Below, piece by piece: positions 16,959-26,560 of a stretch of 64,000 nucleotides of DNA. This DNA comes from Chitinophagaceae bacterium PMP191F (GTDB lineage Bacteria; Bacteroidota; Bacteroidia; Chitinophagales; Chitinophagaceae). The stretch lies in assembly GCA_001302245.1 (NCBI GenBank), contig LGYU01000018.1, forward strand, positions 43,725 to 107,724, read 5' to 3'. The position numbers were made by a program, and so were the translations under genes. Position 1 is the stretch's first letter. Each line of letters starts with the position of its first letter. The notes under the pieces were generated by a model, which made no database searches, had not been told where the DNA came from, and was given only the letters and a program-made list of their open reading frames with translations.

Positions 16959-17479
16959 ATTTGATTGTTGCTGCCTGTTCTTTATAAACGTCCTCATCTG
17001 CAACTCGCCAAGCCGTAGCTGTTGTCTTCACCAGCTACTCACTCAACAACATTGAGCAGCTTGCCGGAATCAAAACCGTTCGCTAAACCCGCTGATTAGC
17101 CATTGATAAACGCCAGCGAAATGCACAGGTATGTGGTTAGTTACCGCGAACAATAAATATCCGGGACAAAATGACAGTATAGCCTGTTGCAATTGCCTGT
17201 TATGTTTTTGAAATTTACTGCCTTTGCCGGCAGCTTATTGTCCATTGTACGCATTAATGAGGGGGTAAAATGAAGAAATCCTATCTTTTTAAACTGTTGT
17301 TGCATTGACAAATAATTGTATTCATAATGAACTGATAAGTAACTAAAAAGTGAATTTACCCCTTATTATTTATCAATTTTTCCCCCTTATTGTCAGGGGT
17401 AAATATGCAATTTTAGACGTTACAAAAATCAACGATTGCTGTTCAGCAGAACAGGAACGTTTTGCCCTGATCAAAGTTT
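16959..17479. promoter_or_regulatory. Upstream region of GH16 with repeated GGGGTAAA / CCCCTTATT motifs
   Basis: A gap of about 500 bases between divergent genes. ATTTACCCCT at 17354-17363 and AGGGGTAAAT at 17395-17404 form a perfect 10-base inverted repeat. Within this region CCCCTTATT occurs twice in direct repeat (17359 and 17383, 24 bases apart), and a further GGGGGTAAAA lies at 17261. The cluster ends about 75 bases before the GH16 start. It is a good candidate operator for the polysaccharide locus, whose regulator is not in the window. Confidence 0.45.
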
Positions 17480-18298
17480 ATGAAAAGAATCATCACCCAA
17501 CTATTACTTTCTGCCGGTGTGTTGTGTATAAGTGTCATAAATGCAGTACCTGCATTGGCAAGCACAGTTGCCGACACCATTCACTGGGAAACTGTTATTG
17601 ACACCAGCTCTTTTTCCGGGTATAAGGCACTGGAAGAAAAATGGAATTATCTCTATCCATGGGGCGCAGATCACAATGGTACTGCCCGTATGTATGCCAG
17701 CAAAACAGATCACAGCCAGGTTACTCTGTTAAGCAATAATATACTCCGCATTACTGCCACGCGCATAACTGCCGATGAAGGCAAAAGTGCCTCGCATCCT
17801 TTTTTACCCATCAGGTATCATGCAGGCACCATTCATGCCAAACACCAGGTAACTGTTTCTGAAGAATATCCCGAATACGAGATCAGTGGTAGTTTCAAAG
17901 CGCCCATATCAAAAGGTACATGGCCGGCTTTCTGGTTGACCAGTGTAAAAGGCTGGCCACCCGAACTGGATATACTGGAGTTTAAAGGCGATGCGGTAAA
18001 CTGGCAGAATACATTTATTACTCCCAGGCAGGTAACTACCATCAAAACCAATATTGCTGATGCTGCAGAACAATGGCACCGGTATGCTGCGGTATTGAAA
18101 AGGGTAGATGATAAAGACCTGGATATATATTATTATATAGATGACCGTTTGACCGGTGTGCATCGCTGCAATTTTACCAACAAACCATTATGGATCATTA
18201 TTAACCTGCAAATGGAAGGATCTGCCGGTGAACCCGGACCAACCGGTACTACTTATTATTACATAAAAGACATTCTTGTAAAAAGAGCAAAAAAATAG
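17480..18298 (+). CDS. Secreted GH16-family beta-glycanase
   Basis: A 272-residue glycoside hydrolase of family 16 with a type I signal peptide (cleavage near ALAS, residue ~28; no lipobox). The catalytic motif ExDxxE is present as ELDILEF, preceded by the conserved GTWPAFWL stretch. Family members cut beta-1,3- or beta-1,4-glucans and galactans. GH16 enzymes in arabinogalactan loci are endo-beta-1,3-galactanases, and the neighbours here suggest the same, but the residues do not prove it. It precedes the first SusC gene by 358 bases on the same strand and is probably a separate transcription unit of the same locus. Confidence 0.87.
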   Translation: MKRIITQLLLSAGVLCISVINAVPALASTVADTIHWETVIDTSSFSGYKALEEKWNYLYPWGADHNGTARMYASKTDHSQVTLLSNNILRITATRITADEGKSASHPFLPIRYHAGTIHAKHQVTVSEEYPEYEISGSFKAPISKGTWPAFWLTSVKGWPPELDILEFKGDAVNWQNTFITPRQVTTIKTNIADAAEQWHRYAAVLKRVDDKDLDIYYYIDDRLTGVHRCNFTNKPLWIIINLQMEGSAGEPGPTGTTYYYIKDILVKRAKK

Positions 18299-18656
18299 AA
18301 TGTCGTAACAGTATCCCTGTGCCATAGCAATTAATATACAGCAACAACAGGTCATCTCATTACTCTAAATTCATAATTATGAACCATTGCTTGTCCATTA
18401 CAGCCTCTGGGCTTTATACCAGCCTTGTCTGCATTAAATATTGTCATATATACACTTATACGTGTATTTGCAACACTTATAATGATAGTTATTATATTTT
18501 AAAAACATTCTGACAGCATAATACAAAGTTAATATTGGTATAAACACGGGTAACAAGGGTCAACATTCAGACTTGCAGACAGAATAATTTTATGCCGCCT
18601 CATACGAGTTAACCAATCAACTGTTTCCACCATTCAAAACAACTCAATAATTGTTT
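18299..18656. other. Leader region of the SusC/D operon
   Basis: A non-coding gap that holds the promoter listed at 18441-18470 and a ~185-base AT-rich leader. I find no ORF and no strong hairpin. Confidence 0.45.
18441..18470 (+). promoter_or_regulatory. Candidate Bacteroidota promoter of the SusC/D operon
   Basis: TTG at 18441-18443, a 19-base spacer, then TGTATTTG at 18463-18470, one mismatch from TAnnTTTG. Spacing and both boxes fit the Bacteroidota sigma-ABfr consensus. It would give a leader of about 180 bases before the SusC start. Confidence 0.45.
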
Positions 18657-21600
18657 ATGAGATTTTTTTTACAAACTATTTCCTTTCTGTTACTTACCGG
18701 AATGCTGTTAAACAGCGGCGGAGCCTGGGCTTCAGGCTTTCCGGCGGGTAATGTTCCTGCACCTGGAAATTATTTTTTCCAGGATAAAGGCAGGCTGGCA
18801 TATACAGGTAAGGTGATCAGTTCAACAAAGAAAGCTGTTGCCGCTGCTACTGTAAAACTGGTAAGTACAGTTGATTATTCTGTTACTACCGATGCTTCCG
18901 GAGCTTTTTCTGTTAATGCCACTCCTGGTGATACTTTGCTGATCACAGCAGCGGGCTTTTCTGATCAGACTTATGTGTTGTCTGATCAGACAACCTTTAC
19001 CATTACGCTGGTAAAAGAAGATATTATCAGCCTCAGTAAAAGAAAAAATGTACAGCTTTTGTACAGCAGTGTACCTGCCAATCTTACTGCTGCTTCTACA
19101 GCGGCAGTGTACACTGAAGACCTGGTTAAAAATCCTGTAACAGGTATACGTAATACCTTAACCGGCCGTTTGGCGGGTATTATCACTAACCAATACTCAG
19201 GTCAGCCGGGTAATGATGGTGTAGGTCTTAATATGCGTGGACTGTCGCCATTGGTGGTGATTGACGGTATTCCGCGTACACTGACCATTTTTGACCTGGA
19301 AGAAATTGAATCTGTTACTGTGCTGAAAGATGCATTGTCTACGGCTATGCTGGGAGTAAGAGGCTCTGCCGGCGTATTGTCTATTACTACGCGCAAAGGT
19401 AGTCCCGGAAAACAACATATCTCTTTCACTGCGCAAACAGCCAGTCAGCATTCCATGAAAATGGTTCAGCCGCTGGGCAGCTATGACTATGCAAGATTGT
19501 ATAACGAAGCATTGCAGAACGATGGATTATCGCCTGTGTATTCGGCTGCTGATCTGCAGGCTTACAAAGACAAATCTGATCCGTACGGACATCCGGATGT
19601 AAACTGGTTTGACAAAGCATTAAAAGACAACGCCCGTTTTAACAGATATACACTGAGCTTTAATGGAGGCAGCCAGGTGGCCCGCTACTTTGTGTCACTG
19701 GAGCATATCAGCCAGTCTGGTATTTTACTGACCAGTAATGAAAACAAATACAACACCAACAACGATTTTAAAAGTTATGTGATCCGCTCTAATGTGGATA
19801 TAGACCTGAACAAAAAGCTTTCGATGGGCTTACACCTGTTTGGCAGGATATTGAACGGAAACCAGCCGGGTTATGGCAGCAATGGTGCCGCATCAGTATT
19901 GGCCTCTTTACTGAGAACACCCAATAATGCTTATCCTGTCTTCAATCCCAATGGTTCATTGGGCGGTACCACACAGTTTCAGAACAATATTTATGGTCAG
20001 CTGATCAGGTCCGGCTATATGGCAAACTATAAACGTGATGCCTTTGCCGATCTGTATATGAAACGTACACTGGATGAGATCACCAAAGGTTTGTATGTAC
20101 GTGCTACGTTGTCATTCAGCTCTACCTTGTCTCAAACCAGTTACCGGCCCAAATCATTTGCCACATACAAAATGAATATTTCCGGTACTGATACCACCTA
20201 TTCCCAGTTCGGAAGCAATGGTACACAAAGCAACAATACCTACATAGATTACCAGGGGCGCCAGAGCTATGTAGAGTTTATGCTGGGCTATGAACGCAAT
20301 TTTGGCGTACACGGCATCAACGCACAGGTACTGGCTAACCAGGACAACAGCGTGGACGGATCTAACCTGCCGCTGAGTTATCGTGGTATTTCCGGCCGGA
20401 TAGCCTACGATTACCGTAAAAAATATGTAGCTGAAGTAGCATGGGGATACAATGGTTCCAACCGTTACCCCGAAGGCACACGCTACAGGTTGTTTCCTTC
20501 TGCAGGACTTGCCTGGAATGTAACAGAAGAAGATTTTATGAAATCAGTTTCCTGGCTGAACCGTTTGAAAGTATATGGTTCATTTGGTAAAACAGGCTGG
20601 GACAATGCAGGGTACTTTATCTACAAACAATATTACTATGATGGTGCTGGCGCTTATTTCGGTACTTCAGCTACCTGGAATACCAGTATAAATGAACAGG
20701 TGCTGGCCAACCCGAACATTGATTATGAAAAAGCCAATAAGCTGAATGTGGGTGTAAGTGCTTCATTGCTGAAAGACAGGCTTTCTGTTACTGCAGAATA
20801 CTATAACATGAAGCTGTACGATCTGCTGCAGCAACGAGGAAAAAGCACTACGCTGATTGGCAACGATTATCCCAATGAAAATATCGGTATTAATCGCTAC
20901 AGGGGCGTGGAGCTGACACTGGGCTGGCACGAATCGATTAAAGATTTCAGCTATTATGTAAATGCTAACGCCAGTGTATTGAAAACAACAGTGGCGTACC
21001 AGGATGAAGTATTCCGTCCGTATGGATGGATGCAACGTACCGGTCAGCCGATAGGACAGTGGTTTGGATATACTGCTATAGGTCTTTTTCAAACACAGGC
21101 TGAAGCAGATGCATCACCTACCATTGACGGATACAAACCCAAACCCGGTGATATCAAATACAAAGACCTGAACAATGACGGGGTGATCAACCAGTTTGAT
21201 GAAAGCCCCATCGGTAATACCAAACCCACACTGACGTATGGATTGGAACTGGGCTTCTCTTTTAAAGGATTTGACTTCAGCGCATTGGTACAGGGTGTAA
21301 AGAACCGCAATATTATGCTGACCGGAGATGCAGAATGGGAGTTTCAGAACAATGGCTATGGACAGGCCTATCAACAGCACCTGGGCCGCTGGACACCCGA
21401 AAATGCAGCACAGGCAACATATCCACGCTTAACCGTTGGTACCAATGTAAACAATCATATCAGCTCCTCTTACTGGCTGCATGATGGTAGTTATGCCCGT
21501 TTGAAATTTGTTGAACTGGGTTATTCATTACCCGACAGGTTGGTTGGCAGAATAAAACTTGACAGGATCAGGTTGTTTGTAAGTGCCACCAATCTGCTGA

Positions 21601-21695
21601 CGTTCTCTGCATTCGATCGCATAGATCCTGAGGTATATGGCGGTGCATATCCCATTCAACGTGTTATCAACACAGGTATCAACATTAAATTCTAA
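18657..21695 (+). CDS. SusC/RagA-family TonB-dependent outer-membrane transporter (first pair)
   Basis: A 1012-residue outer-membrane transporter that imports oligosaccharides with energy from TonB. It has a signal peptide (residues 1-~27), a carboxypeptidase-like beta-sandwich (about 45-120: GKVISSTKKAVAAATVKL), a TonB plug (about 150-260; VLKDALSTAMLGVRGSAGVL) and a 22-strand barrel ending GINIKF. I chose the ATG at 18657, just after an in-frame TTG. It lacks the N-terminal STN signalling domain, so it does not talk to a FecR-type anti-sigma factor. It is followed by its SusD partner after 20 bases. Confidence 0.95.
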   Translation: MRFFLQTISFLLLTGMLLNSGGAWASGFPAGNVPAPGNYFFQDKGRLAYTGKVISSTKKAVAAATVKLVSTVDYSVTTDASGAFSVNATPGDTLLITAAGFSDQTYVLSDQTTFTITLVKEDIISLSKRKNVQLLYSSVPANLTAASTAAVYTEDLVKNPVTGIRNTLTGRLAGIITNQYSGQPGNDGVGLNMRGLSPLVVIDGIPRTLTIFDLEEIESVTVLKDALSTAMLGVRGSAGVLSITTRKGSPGKQHISFTAQTASQHSMKMVQPLGSYDYARLYNEALQNDGLSPVYSAADLQAYKDKSDPYGHPDVNWFDKALKDNARFNRYTLSFNGGSQVARYFVSLEHISQSGILLTSNENKYNTNNDFKSYVIRSNVDIDLNKKLSMGLHLFGRILNGNQPGYGSNGAASVLASLLRTPNNAYPVFNPNGSLGGTTQFQNNIYGQLIRSGYMANYKRDAFADLYMKRTLDEITKGLYVRATLSFSSTLSQTSYRPKSFATYKMNISGTDTTYSQFGSNGTQSNNTYIDYQGRQSYVEFMLGYERNFGVHGINAQVLANQDNSVDGSNLPLSYRGISGRIAYDYRKKYVAEVAWGYNGSNRYPEGTRYRLFPSAGLAWNVTEEDFMKSVSWLNRLKVYGSFGKTGWDNAGYFIYKQYYYDGAGAYFGTSATWNTSINEQVLANPNIDYEKANKLNVGVSASLLKDRLSVTAEYYNMKLYDLLQQRGKSTTLIGNDYPNENIGINRYRGVELTLGWHESIKDFSYYVNANASVLKTTVAYQDEVFRPYGWMQRTGQPIGQWFGYTAIGLFQTQAEADASPTIDGYKPKPGDIKYKDLNNDGVINQFDESPIGNTKPTLTYGLELGFSFKGFDFSALVQGVKNRNIMLTGDAEWEFQNNGYGQAYQQHLGRWTPENAAQATYPRLTVGTNVNNHISSSYWLHDGSYARLKFVELGYSLPDRLVGRIKLDRIRLFVSATNLLTFSAFDRIDPEVYGGAYPIQRVINTGINIKF

Positions 21696-21715
21696 AGCAC
21701 GAAAAAAGTATTATT

Positions 21716-23419
21716 ATGACCAAGCTGAATATAAAGTCATATTGTATTATAGGATGCCTGTGCGTGTGTATTGCACTGGGAGCCTGTAAAAAATATGAAA
21801 CAGTACCGTTGTACACCATCGAAGATGACCTGACCTGGGATCGCCTGGATTCACTGGGCACCCTGGCTGCATGGTTCCTGAACGATGTGTACACCTATCT
21901 GCCTACAGGTTTTAACCGGGTTAACGGCGATTACCTCGATGCTGCTACAGATGATGCCATGCCATCACGCAATAACACCACTGTACAATATTTTACCAAT
22001 GGCCGTATCAACGTGCTGAACAACCCGGATGCAGTATGGGGCAACTCATACTATGGTATCCGCCGGGCCAATATTTACCTGAAGAATGTAGACAAGGTGC
22101 CCAACACTGCACTGAAAACGTATGGCAAGGCTGAAGCCCGTTTTCTGCGGGTGATGTTCTATTTTGAACTGTTGAAAAGATATGGTGGTGTTCCATTGAT
22201 CGGTGATACGGTTTTTACATTGAACGATAACCTGGAACTGCCGCGCAATTCATTTGAACAATGTGTAAACTATATTGTAAGTGAGTGCGATGATATCAAA
22301 AACAAACTGCGTGTTGAAAGTGCTATTTCAGATGGCGATTGGGGACATGCACCACGTGGAGCTGCCATTGCCCTGAAGGCACGGGTACTGCTGTATGCTG
22401 CCAGTCCGTTGATGAACGGTGGGGGTGTGGAATCAAATGCTACCCTCAAAGCATTGACAGGTTATCCGTCTTACGATGCAAGCCGCTGGCAGAAAGCACT
22501 GGATGCAGCCAATGAGCTGATTGCACTGAACTATTATGCCCTTTATTCTTCTTTCGGTACCATGTTCACTACCAAGAAGAATACGGAAGTAATACTGGCA
22601 AAACAAAGGGCCAACGGTTACGATGTGGAAACCACCAATGCGCCAATGGGTTATCAGTCTACCGGTGCCACCAGTTATGGCTATACCAGCCCTACGCAGG
22701 AACTGGTAGATGCATTCCCAATGCTCAACGGCCTGGGCATTAATGAAACCGGTTCCGGTTATAATGCTTCAGATCCTTATGCCAATCGTGATCCCCGTTT
22801 AGGATTTACTGTTTTTTACAACAACTACCTGTGGTTGAACAGGAACGTACAAACATTTGAAGGCGGTGTAGATAAACCGGGTGGCAATGCAGTGCAAACC
22901 AAAACCGGTTATTACCTGCGCAAGGCCATGTATGATTTCTCCAAAAACCAGACCTATACCAACCAGAGCCACAACTTCATCATTTTCCGCTATGCAGAAA
23001 TTCTGCTGAACAAAGCTGAGGCTTTGAATGAACTGAATGATGTGGAGGGAGCTGTAACCGTAATTGGATTGCTGCGCAAAAGAGCCGGTATTACAGCAGG
23101 CACTGATAGCAGGTATGGTATCAAAGCAGGCATTTCACAAGCCGACATGCGTACACTGATCCAGAATGAACGACGCATTGAGCTGGCTTTTGAAGAACAC
23201 CGTTTCTGGGATGTAAGAAGGTGGAAAATTGCCAATACAGTGCTGAATGGTACTGTACATGGCATGAAGATCACCAAAAATCCTGTAGGCGGCGCTTTAA
23301 CCTACCAGCGTGTGGATGCGGGCACACTTTCGTTTGTGCCACAGAAAATGTATCACATGCCGATACCCTATAGTGAGATCTCAAAAAATACCAGTCTGCT
23401 ACAAAACGAAGGATGGTAA
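21716..23419 (+). CDS. SusD/RagB-family nutrient-binding lipoprotein (first pair)
   Basis: A 567-residue surface lipoprotein that caps the SusC barrel and binds the glycan. The lipobox ends at Cys24 (LGAC). The SusD fold shows TPR-type helices (RFLRVMFYFELLKRYGGVPL) and the conserved late region RYAEILLNKAEALNELN, then QNERRIELAFEEHRFWDVRRW. It is co-transcribed with the SusC gene 20 bases upstream. Confidence 0.95.
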   Translation: MTKLNIKSYCIIGCLCVCIALGACKKYETVPLYTIEDDLTWDRLDSLGTLAAWFLNDVYTYLPTGFNRVNGDYLDAATDDAMPSRNNTTVQYFTNGRINVLNNPDAVWGNSYYGIRRANIYLKNVDKVPNTALKTYGKAEARFLRVMFYFELLKRYGGVPLIGDTVFTLNDNLELPRNSFEQCVNYIVSECDDIKNKLRVESAISDGDWGHAPRGAAIALKARVLLYAASPLMNGGGVESNATLKALTGYPSYDASRWQKALDAANELIALNYYALYSSFGTMFTTKKNTEVILAKQRANGYDVETTNAPMGYQSTGATSYGYTSPTQELVDAFPMLNGLGINETGSGYNASDPYANRDPRLGFTVFYNNYLWLNRNVQTFEGGVDKPGGNAVQTKTGYYLRKAMYDFSKNQTYTNQSHNFIIFRYAEILLNKAEALNELNDVEGAVTVIGLLRKRAGITAGTDSRYGIKAGISQADMRTLIQNERRIELAFEEHRFWDVRRWKIANTVLNGTVHGMKITKNPVGGALTYQRVDAGTLSFVPQKMYHMPIPYSEISKNTSLLQNEGW

Positions 23420-23466
23420 CAACAAACCAAAACTGAATCTGAATTTTTAAGCCAGAAAGAAATTAT

Positions 23467-26400
23467 ATGAAATACAGATTTTATTTACTGCTGCTGCTTT
23501 GCTTCTTTGCGATGTCTGCCGCATGGGCGCAGAACAGGGTAATACAGGGCGTGGTGCAGAATGCATCAGGACCAATACCCGGTGCTACCGTTGTTGAAAA
23601 AGGTACTACCAACGGTACATCTGCCGATGCGCATGGTATTTTCAGGATCACATTACGTGGAACCGGTAATACATTACAGGTACAGGCGCTTGGGCACCAG
23701 GAAAAAGAAGTGAAAATAAATGCTTCCACTACTTCGCTGACCATCACACTTACTGAAAAAGACAATGAGATGGAAGAAGTGGTAGTTGCCTATAGCAAAC
23801 AGAAAAAAGTAACAGTAACCGGTGCAATCAGTACGGTATCCGGGCAGGATATCCGTCAGAACCCATCGGCCAGCTTACAGAATACATTGTCAGGCCGCTT
23901 ACCGGGTTTTTTTTCACAACAACGTTCCGGACAACCCGGTGCTGATGGAGCGCAATTTTATATTCGCGGTGTCAGCACTATTTCCGGTGGTAACACCAAT
24001 CCGCTGATTGTTGTGGATGATATTGAATTTACCTACGACCAGTTTGCAAGACTGGACCCCAATGAAATTGAAAGTGTATCTATTCTGAAAGATGCGTCTA
24101 CCACTGCGGTATATGGTATTAAAGGCGCCAATGGTGTAGTACTGGTAACTACCAGGCGTGGAAAAACAGGCAAACCACAGATCACGGTGCGTTCGGAAGT
24201 AAGTGCACAGCAACCCACCAAATTTCCCAAGTACCTGGATGCATACGAAACAGCCAGACTGTATAACGTGGCTAAGGCAAATGATGGTGCTGCCCCGTAT
24301 TTTACTGATCAAGACCTGGAATTGTACAAGAACGGTAAAGATCCTTATGGTCATCCCAATAACGACTGGCGCAGCATCCTGTTCAAGGATCATAGCCTGC
24401 AATCGCGTAACAACGTAGATGTATCAGGTGGTACAGAAAGGGTTAAATATTTCCTGTCTGTTGGTTACCTGTGGCAAAATGGTATGCTGAGAAATTTTGG
24501 TAAAAGCAACGATGTAAACAGTGATTTCTACTACAAACGATACAACTATCGTTCAAACCTGGATGTAAAGGTTACCAAAACCACTGATCTGAAAGTTGAC
24601 CTGTATGGCAACGTGGGTGAAACCAATTCACCTTATTTCCAGAGTGCCAATGGTATCAACGATATCTTCTGGGAATACGGTAGCTTTCTTACACTGTCGC
24701 CCTATGCATATCCTATTTACAATCCCAACGGTTCTTACGGCTACAGCTATAAACAGCCTGACCGTTATGATATCGGCAATATTGTGGCCCGCTTAACACT
24801 GGGTGGTTATAACAGGAATTTTGAGAACAATATGAACCTGGTAGGTACATTGAACCAGCGTTTGGATTTTATTACCAAAGGATTGTCTGCAAAAGCTACG
24901 GTGTCGTATGCCAGTTCTTATTCTTACAACAGGAACGTAAACCGGCAAACCAACGATTATCCGCAGTTCATTTACAATACCACTACCGGTGTATATACGC
25001 CTAAGAACGCCAACCTGTTCAGGGTACGTCGCTTCTTCCTGGTGTACGATGCCGGTAATACCAGGCGTTTTGTAAACCTGCAGGGTATATTGAATTACAA
25101 CCGCACTTTTGGTGATCACAATGTGTACGGTTTGTTGCTGGTAAACCAGAACTCTGTTACAGATAATAATGGTGCTTATCTGCCTACCAACTTCAGGGGA
25201 TATTCAGGCAGGGCAGGATACAACTTTAGAGAGAAATACCTGGCAGAGTTTAACGTAGGTTATAATGGAACCGATAAATTTATAGGCTCCAAACGCTACG
25301 GATGGTTCCCTGCGGGTTCATTGGGTTGGGTGATCTCCAACGAAGAATTTTTCAAGAAAAGTGTGCGTGTGATAGATCGCCTGAAAGTGCGTGGATCTTA
25401 TGGTCTGGTAGGATCAGACCAGTTGCCCAGCAACCTGAAATATTCTTATACACAAAGCTATTCTACCGGCACAGGTCCTTCCTTTGGTTATTCAGACAAT
25501 ACACAACCTTATGTAGCGGAAGGTACCCTGGGGAATACAGAAGTGACCTGGGAGAAAGCCAAAAAAATGAACCTGGGTCTGGACGTGGAAGTTTTCAATC
25601 ACAGATTGTCGGGTTCATTCGATTACTTCACTGAAGATCGTTACGATATTCTTACCACCAGGGGAACGGTATCTGCTATTTTCGGACAGGCGTTGCCTCC
25701 GGTAAACCTGGGCCGCGTACAGAACCATGGTTTTGAAATAGAGCTGAACTATAAAGACAGGATCGGTAAGGACTTCAATTACTTTGTCCGCGCCAACTAT
25801 TCATACGCCAGGAACAAGATCATCTTTATTGATGAGCCACAGGCAAAATATCCCTGGATGCAGCAAACGGGTAAAAGTGTAGGGCTGGCACAGGTATATC
25901 GCTGGATCGGTTATTATTCAAGTCAGGAAGACATCAACAACAGTGCAAAACCAACATCTGCACCTAAAGTAGGTGATCTGAAATATGCCGATCTGAATGG
26001 TGATGGCATTATAGATGGTTATGATATGGAGTATGCAGGTTATCCCAACCTGCCCAATACCAATATCGGCTTCGGTTTTGGCGGTTCTTACAAAAACTTC
26101 AGCTTTAGCGTATTGTTCCAGAGCGCATTGAACTTCAATGTACGTGGAGTAGCTGAATCTATCCAGGCATTTGGTTCCAACATGCAGCCTTTACACCAGG
26201 AATACTGGACTCCGGAAAGAGGCGATAATGCAAAATATCCACGTCTTTCATTGTTACCCGGTACCAATGAAGCAAGAGGTTATCCTTCTACCTTCTGGCT
26301 GGTAAGCGGCAACTACGTGCGTTTGCGTAATGCAGAGATCGGTTACAACCTGCCCGGCAGCTTTATGAAACGACTGGGCATTTCCGGTAGCAGGTTGTAC

Positions 26401-26538
26401 CTGAACGGCTATAACCTGTTTTCCTGGTCAAGTGTACAGAAGCGTTACCAGTTTGATCCTGAGATCACATCAGCGTCTGACAGGGCCAGCTATCCTCCAC
26501 AAAGGATCGTTAACCTTGGCTTATCGGTAACTTTTTAA
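23467..26538 (+). CDS. SusC/RagA-family TonB-dependent outer-membrane transporter (second pair)
   Basis: A 1023-residue outer-membrane transporter. It has a signal peptide (cleaved near AWAQ, residue 22) and a carboxypeptidase-like domain (IQGVVQNASGPIPGATVVEK). A TonB-box-like segment (EEVVVAYSKQKK) precedes the plug (SILKDASTTAVYGIKGANGV), and the barrel ends VNLGLSVTF. No STN domain. It is only distantly similar to the first SusC, so the locus carries two distinct importers rather than a recent duplicate. It follows the first SusD by 47 bases. Confidence 0.95.
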   Translation: MKYRFYLLLLLCFFAMSAAWAQNRVIQGVVQNASGPIPGATVVEKGTTNGTSADAHGIFRITLRGTGNTLQVQALGHQEKEVKINASTTSLTITLTEKDNEMEEVVVAYSKQKKVTVTGAISTVSGQDIRQNPSASLQNTLSGRLPGFFSQQRSGQPGADGAQFYIRGVSTISGGNTNPLIVVDDIEFTYDQFARLDPNEIESVSILKDASTTAVYGIKGANGVVLVTTRRGKTGKPQITVRSEVSAQQPTKFPKYLDAYETARLYNVAKANDGAAPYFTDQDLELYKNGKDPYGHPNNDWRSILFKDHSLQSRNNVDVSGGTERVKYFLSVGYLWQNGMLRNFGKSNDVNSDFYYKRYNYRSNLDVKVTKTTDLKVDLYGNVGETNSPYFQSANGINDIFWEYGSFLTLSPYAYPIYNPNGSYGYSYKQPDRYDIGNIVARLTLGGYNRNFENNMNLVGTLNQRLDFITKGLSAKATVSYASSYSYNRNVNRQTNDYPQFIYNTTTGVYTPKNANLFRVRRFFLVYDAGNTRRFVNLQGILNYNRTFGDHNVYGLLLVNQNSVTDNNGAYLPTNFRGYSGRAGYNFREKYLAEFNVGYNGTDKFIGSKRYGWFPAGSLGWVISNEEFFKKSVRVIDRLKVRGSYGLVGSDQLPSNLKYSYTQSYSTGTGPSFGYSDNTQPYVAEGTLGNTEVTWEKAKKMNLGLDVEVFNHRLSGSFDYFTEDRYDILTTRGTVSAIFGQALPPVNLGRVQNHGFEIELNYKDRIGKDFNYFVRANYSYARNKIIFIDEPQAKYPWMQQTGKSVGLAQVYRWIGYYSSQEDINNSAKPTSAPKVGDLKYADLNGDGIIDGYDMEYAGYPNLPNTNIGFGFGGSYKNFSFSVLFQSALNFNVRGVAESIQAFGSNMQPLHQEYWTPERGDNAKYPRLSLLPGTNEARGYPSTFWLVSGNYVRLRNAEIGYNLPGSFMKRLGISGSRLYLNGYNLFSWSSVQKRYQFDPEITSASDRASYPPQRIVNLGLSVTF

Positions 26539-26560
26539 ACCAACACTTAATTCCCGGCAA

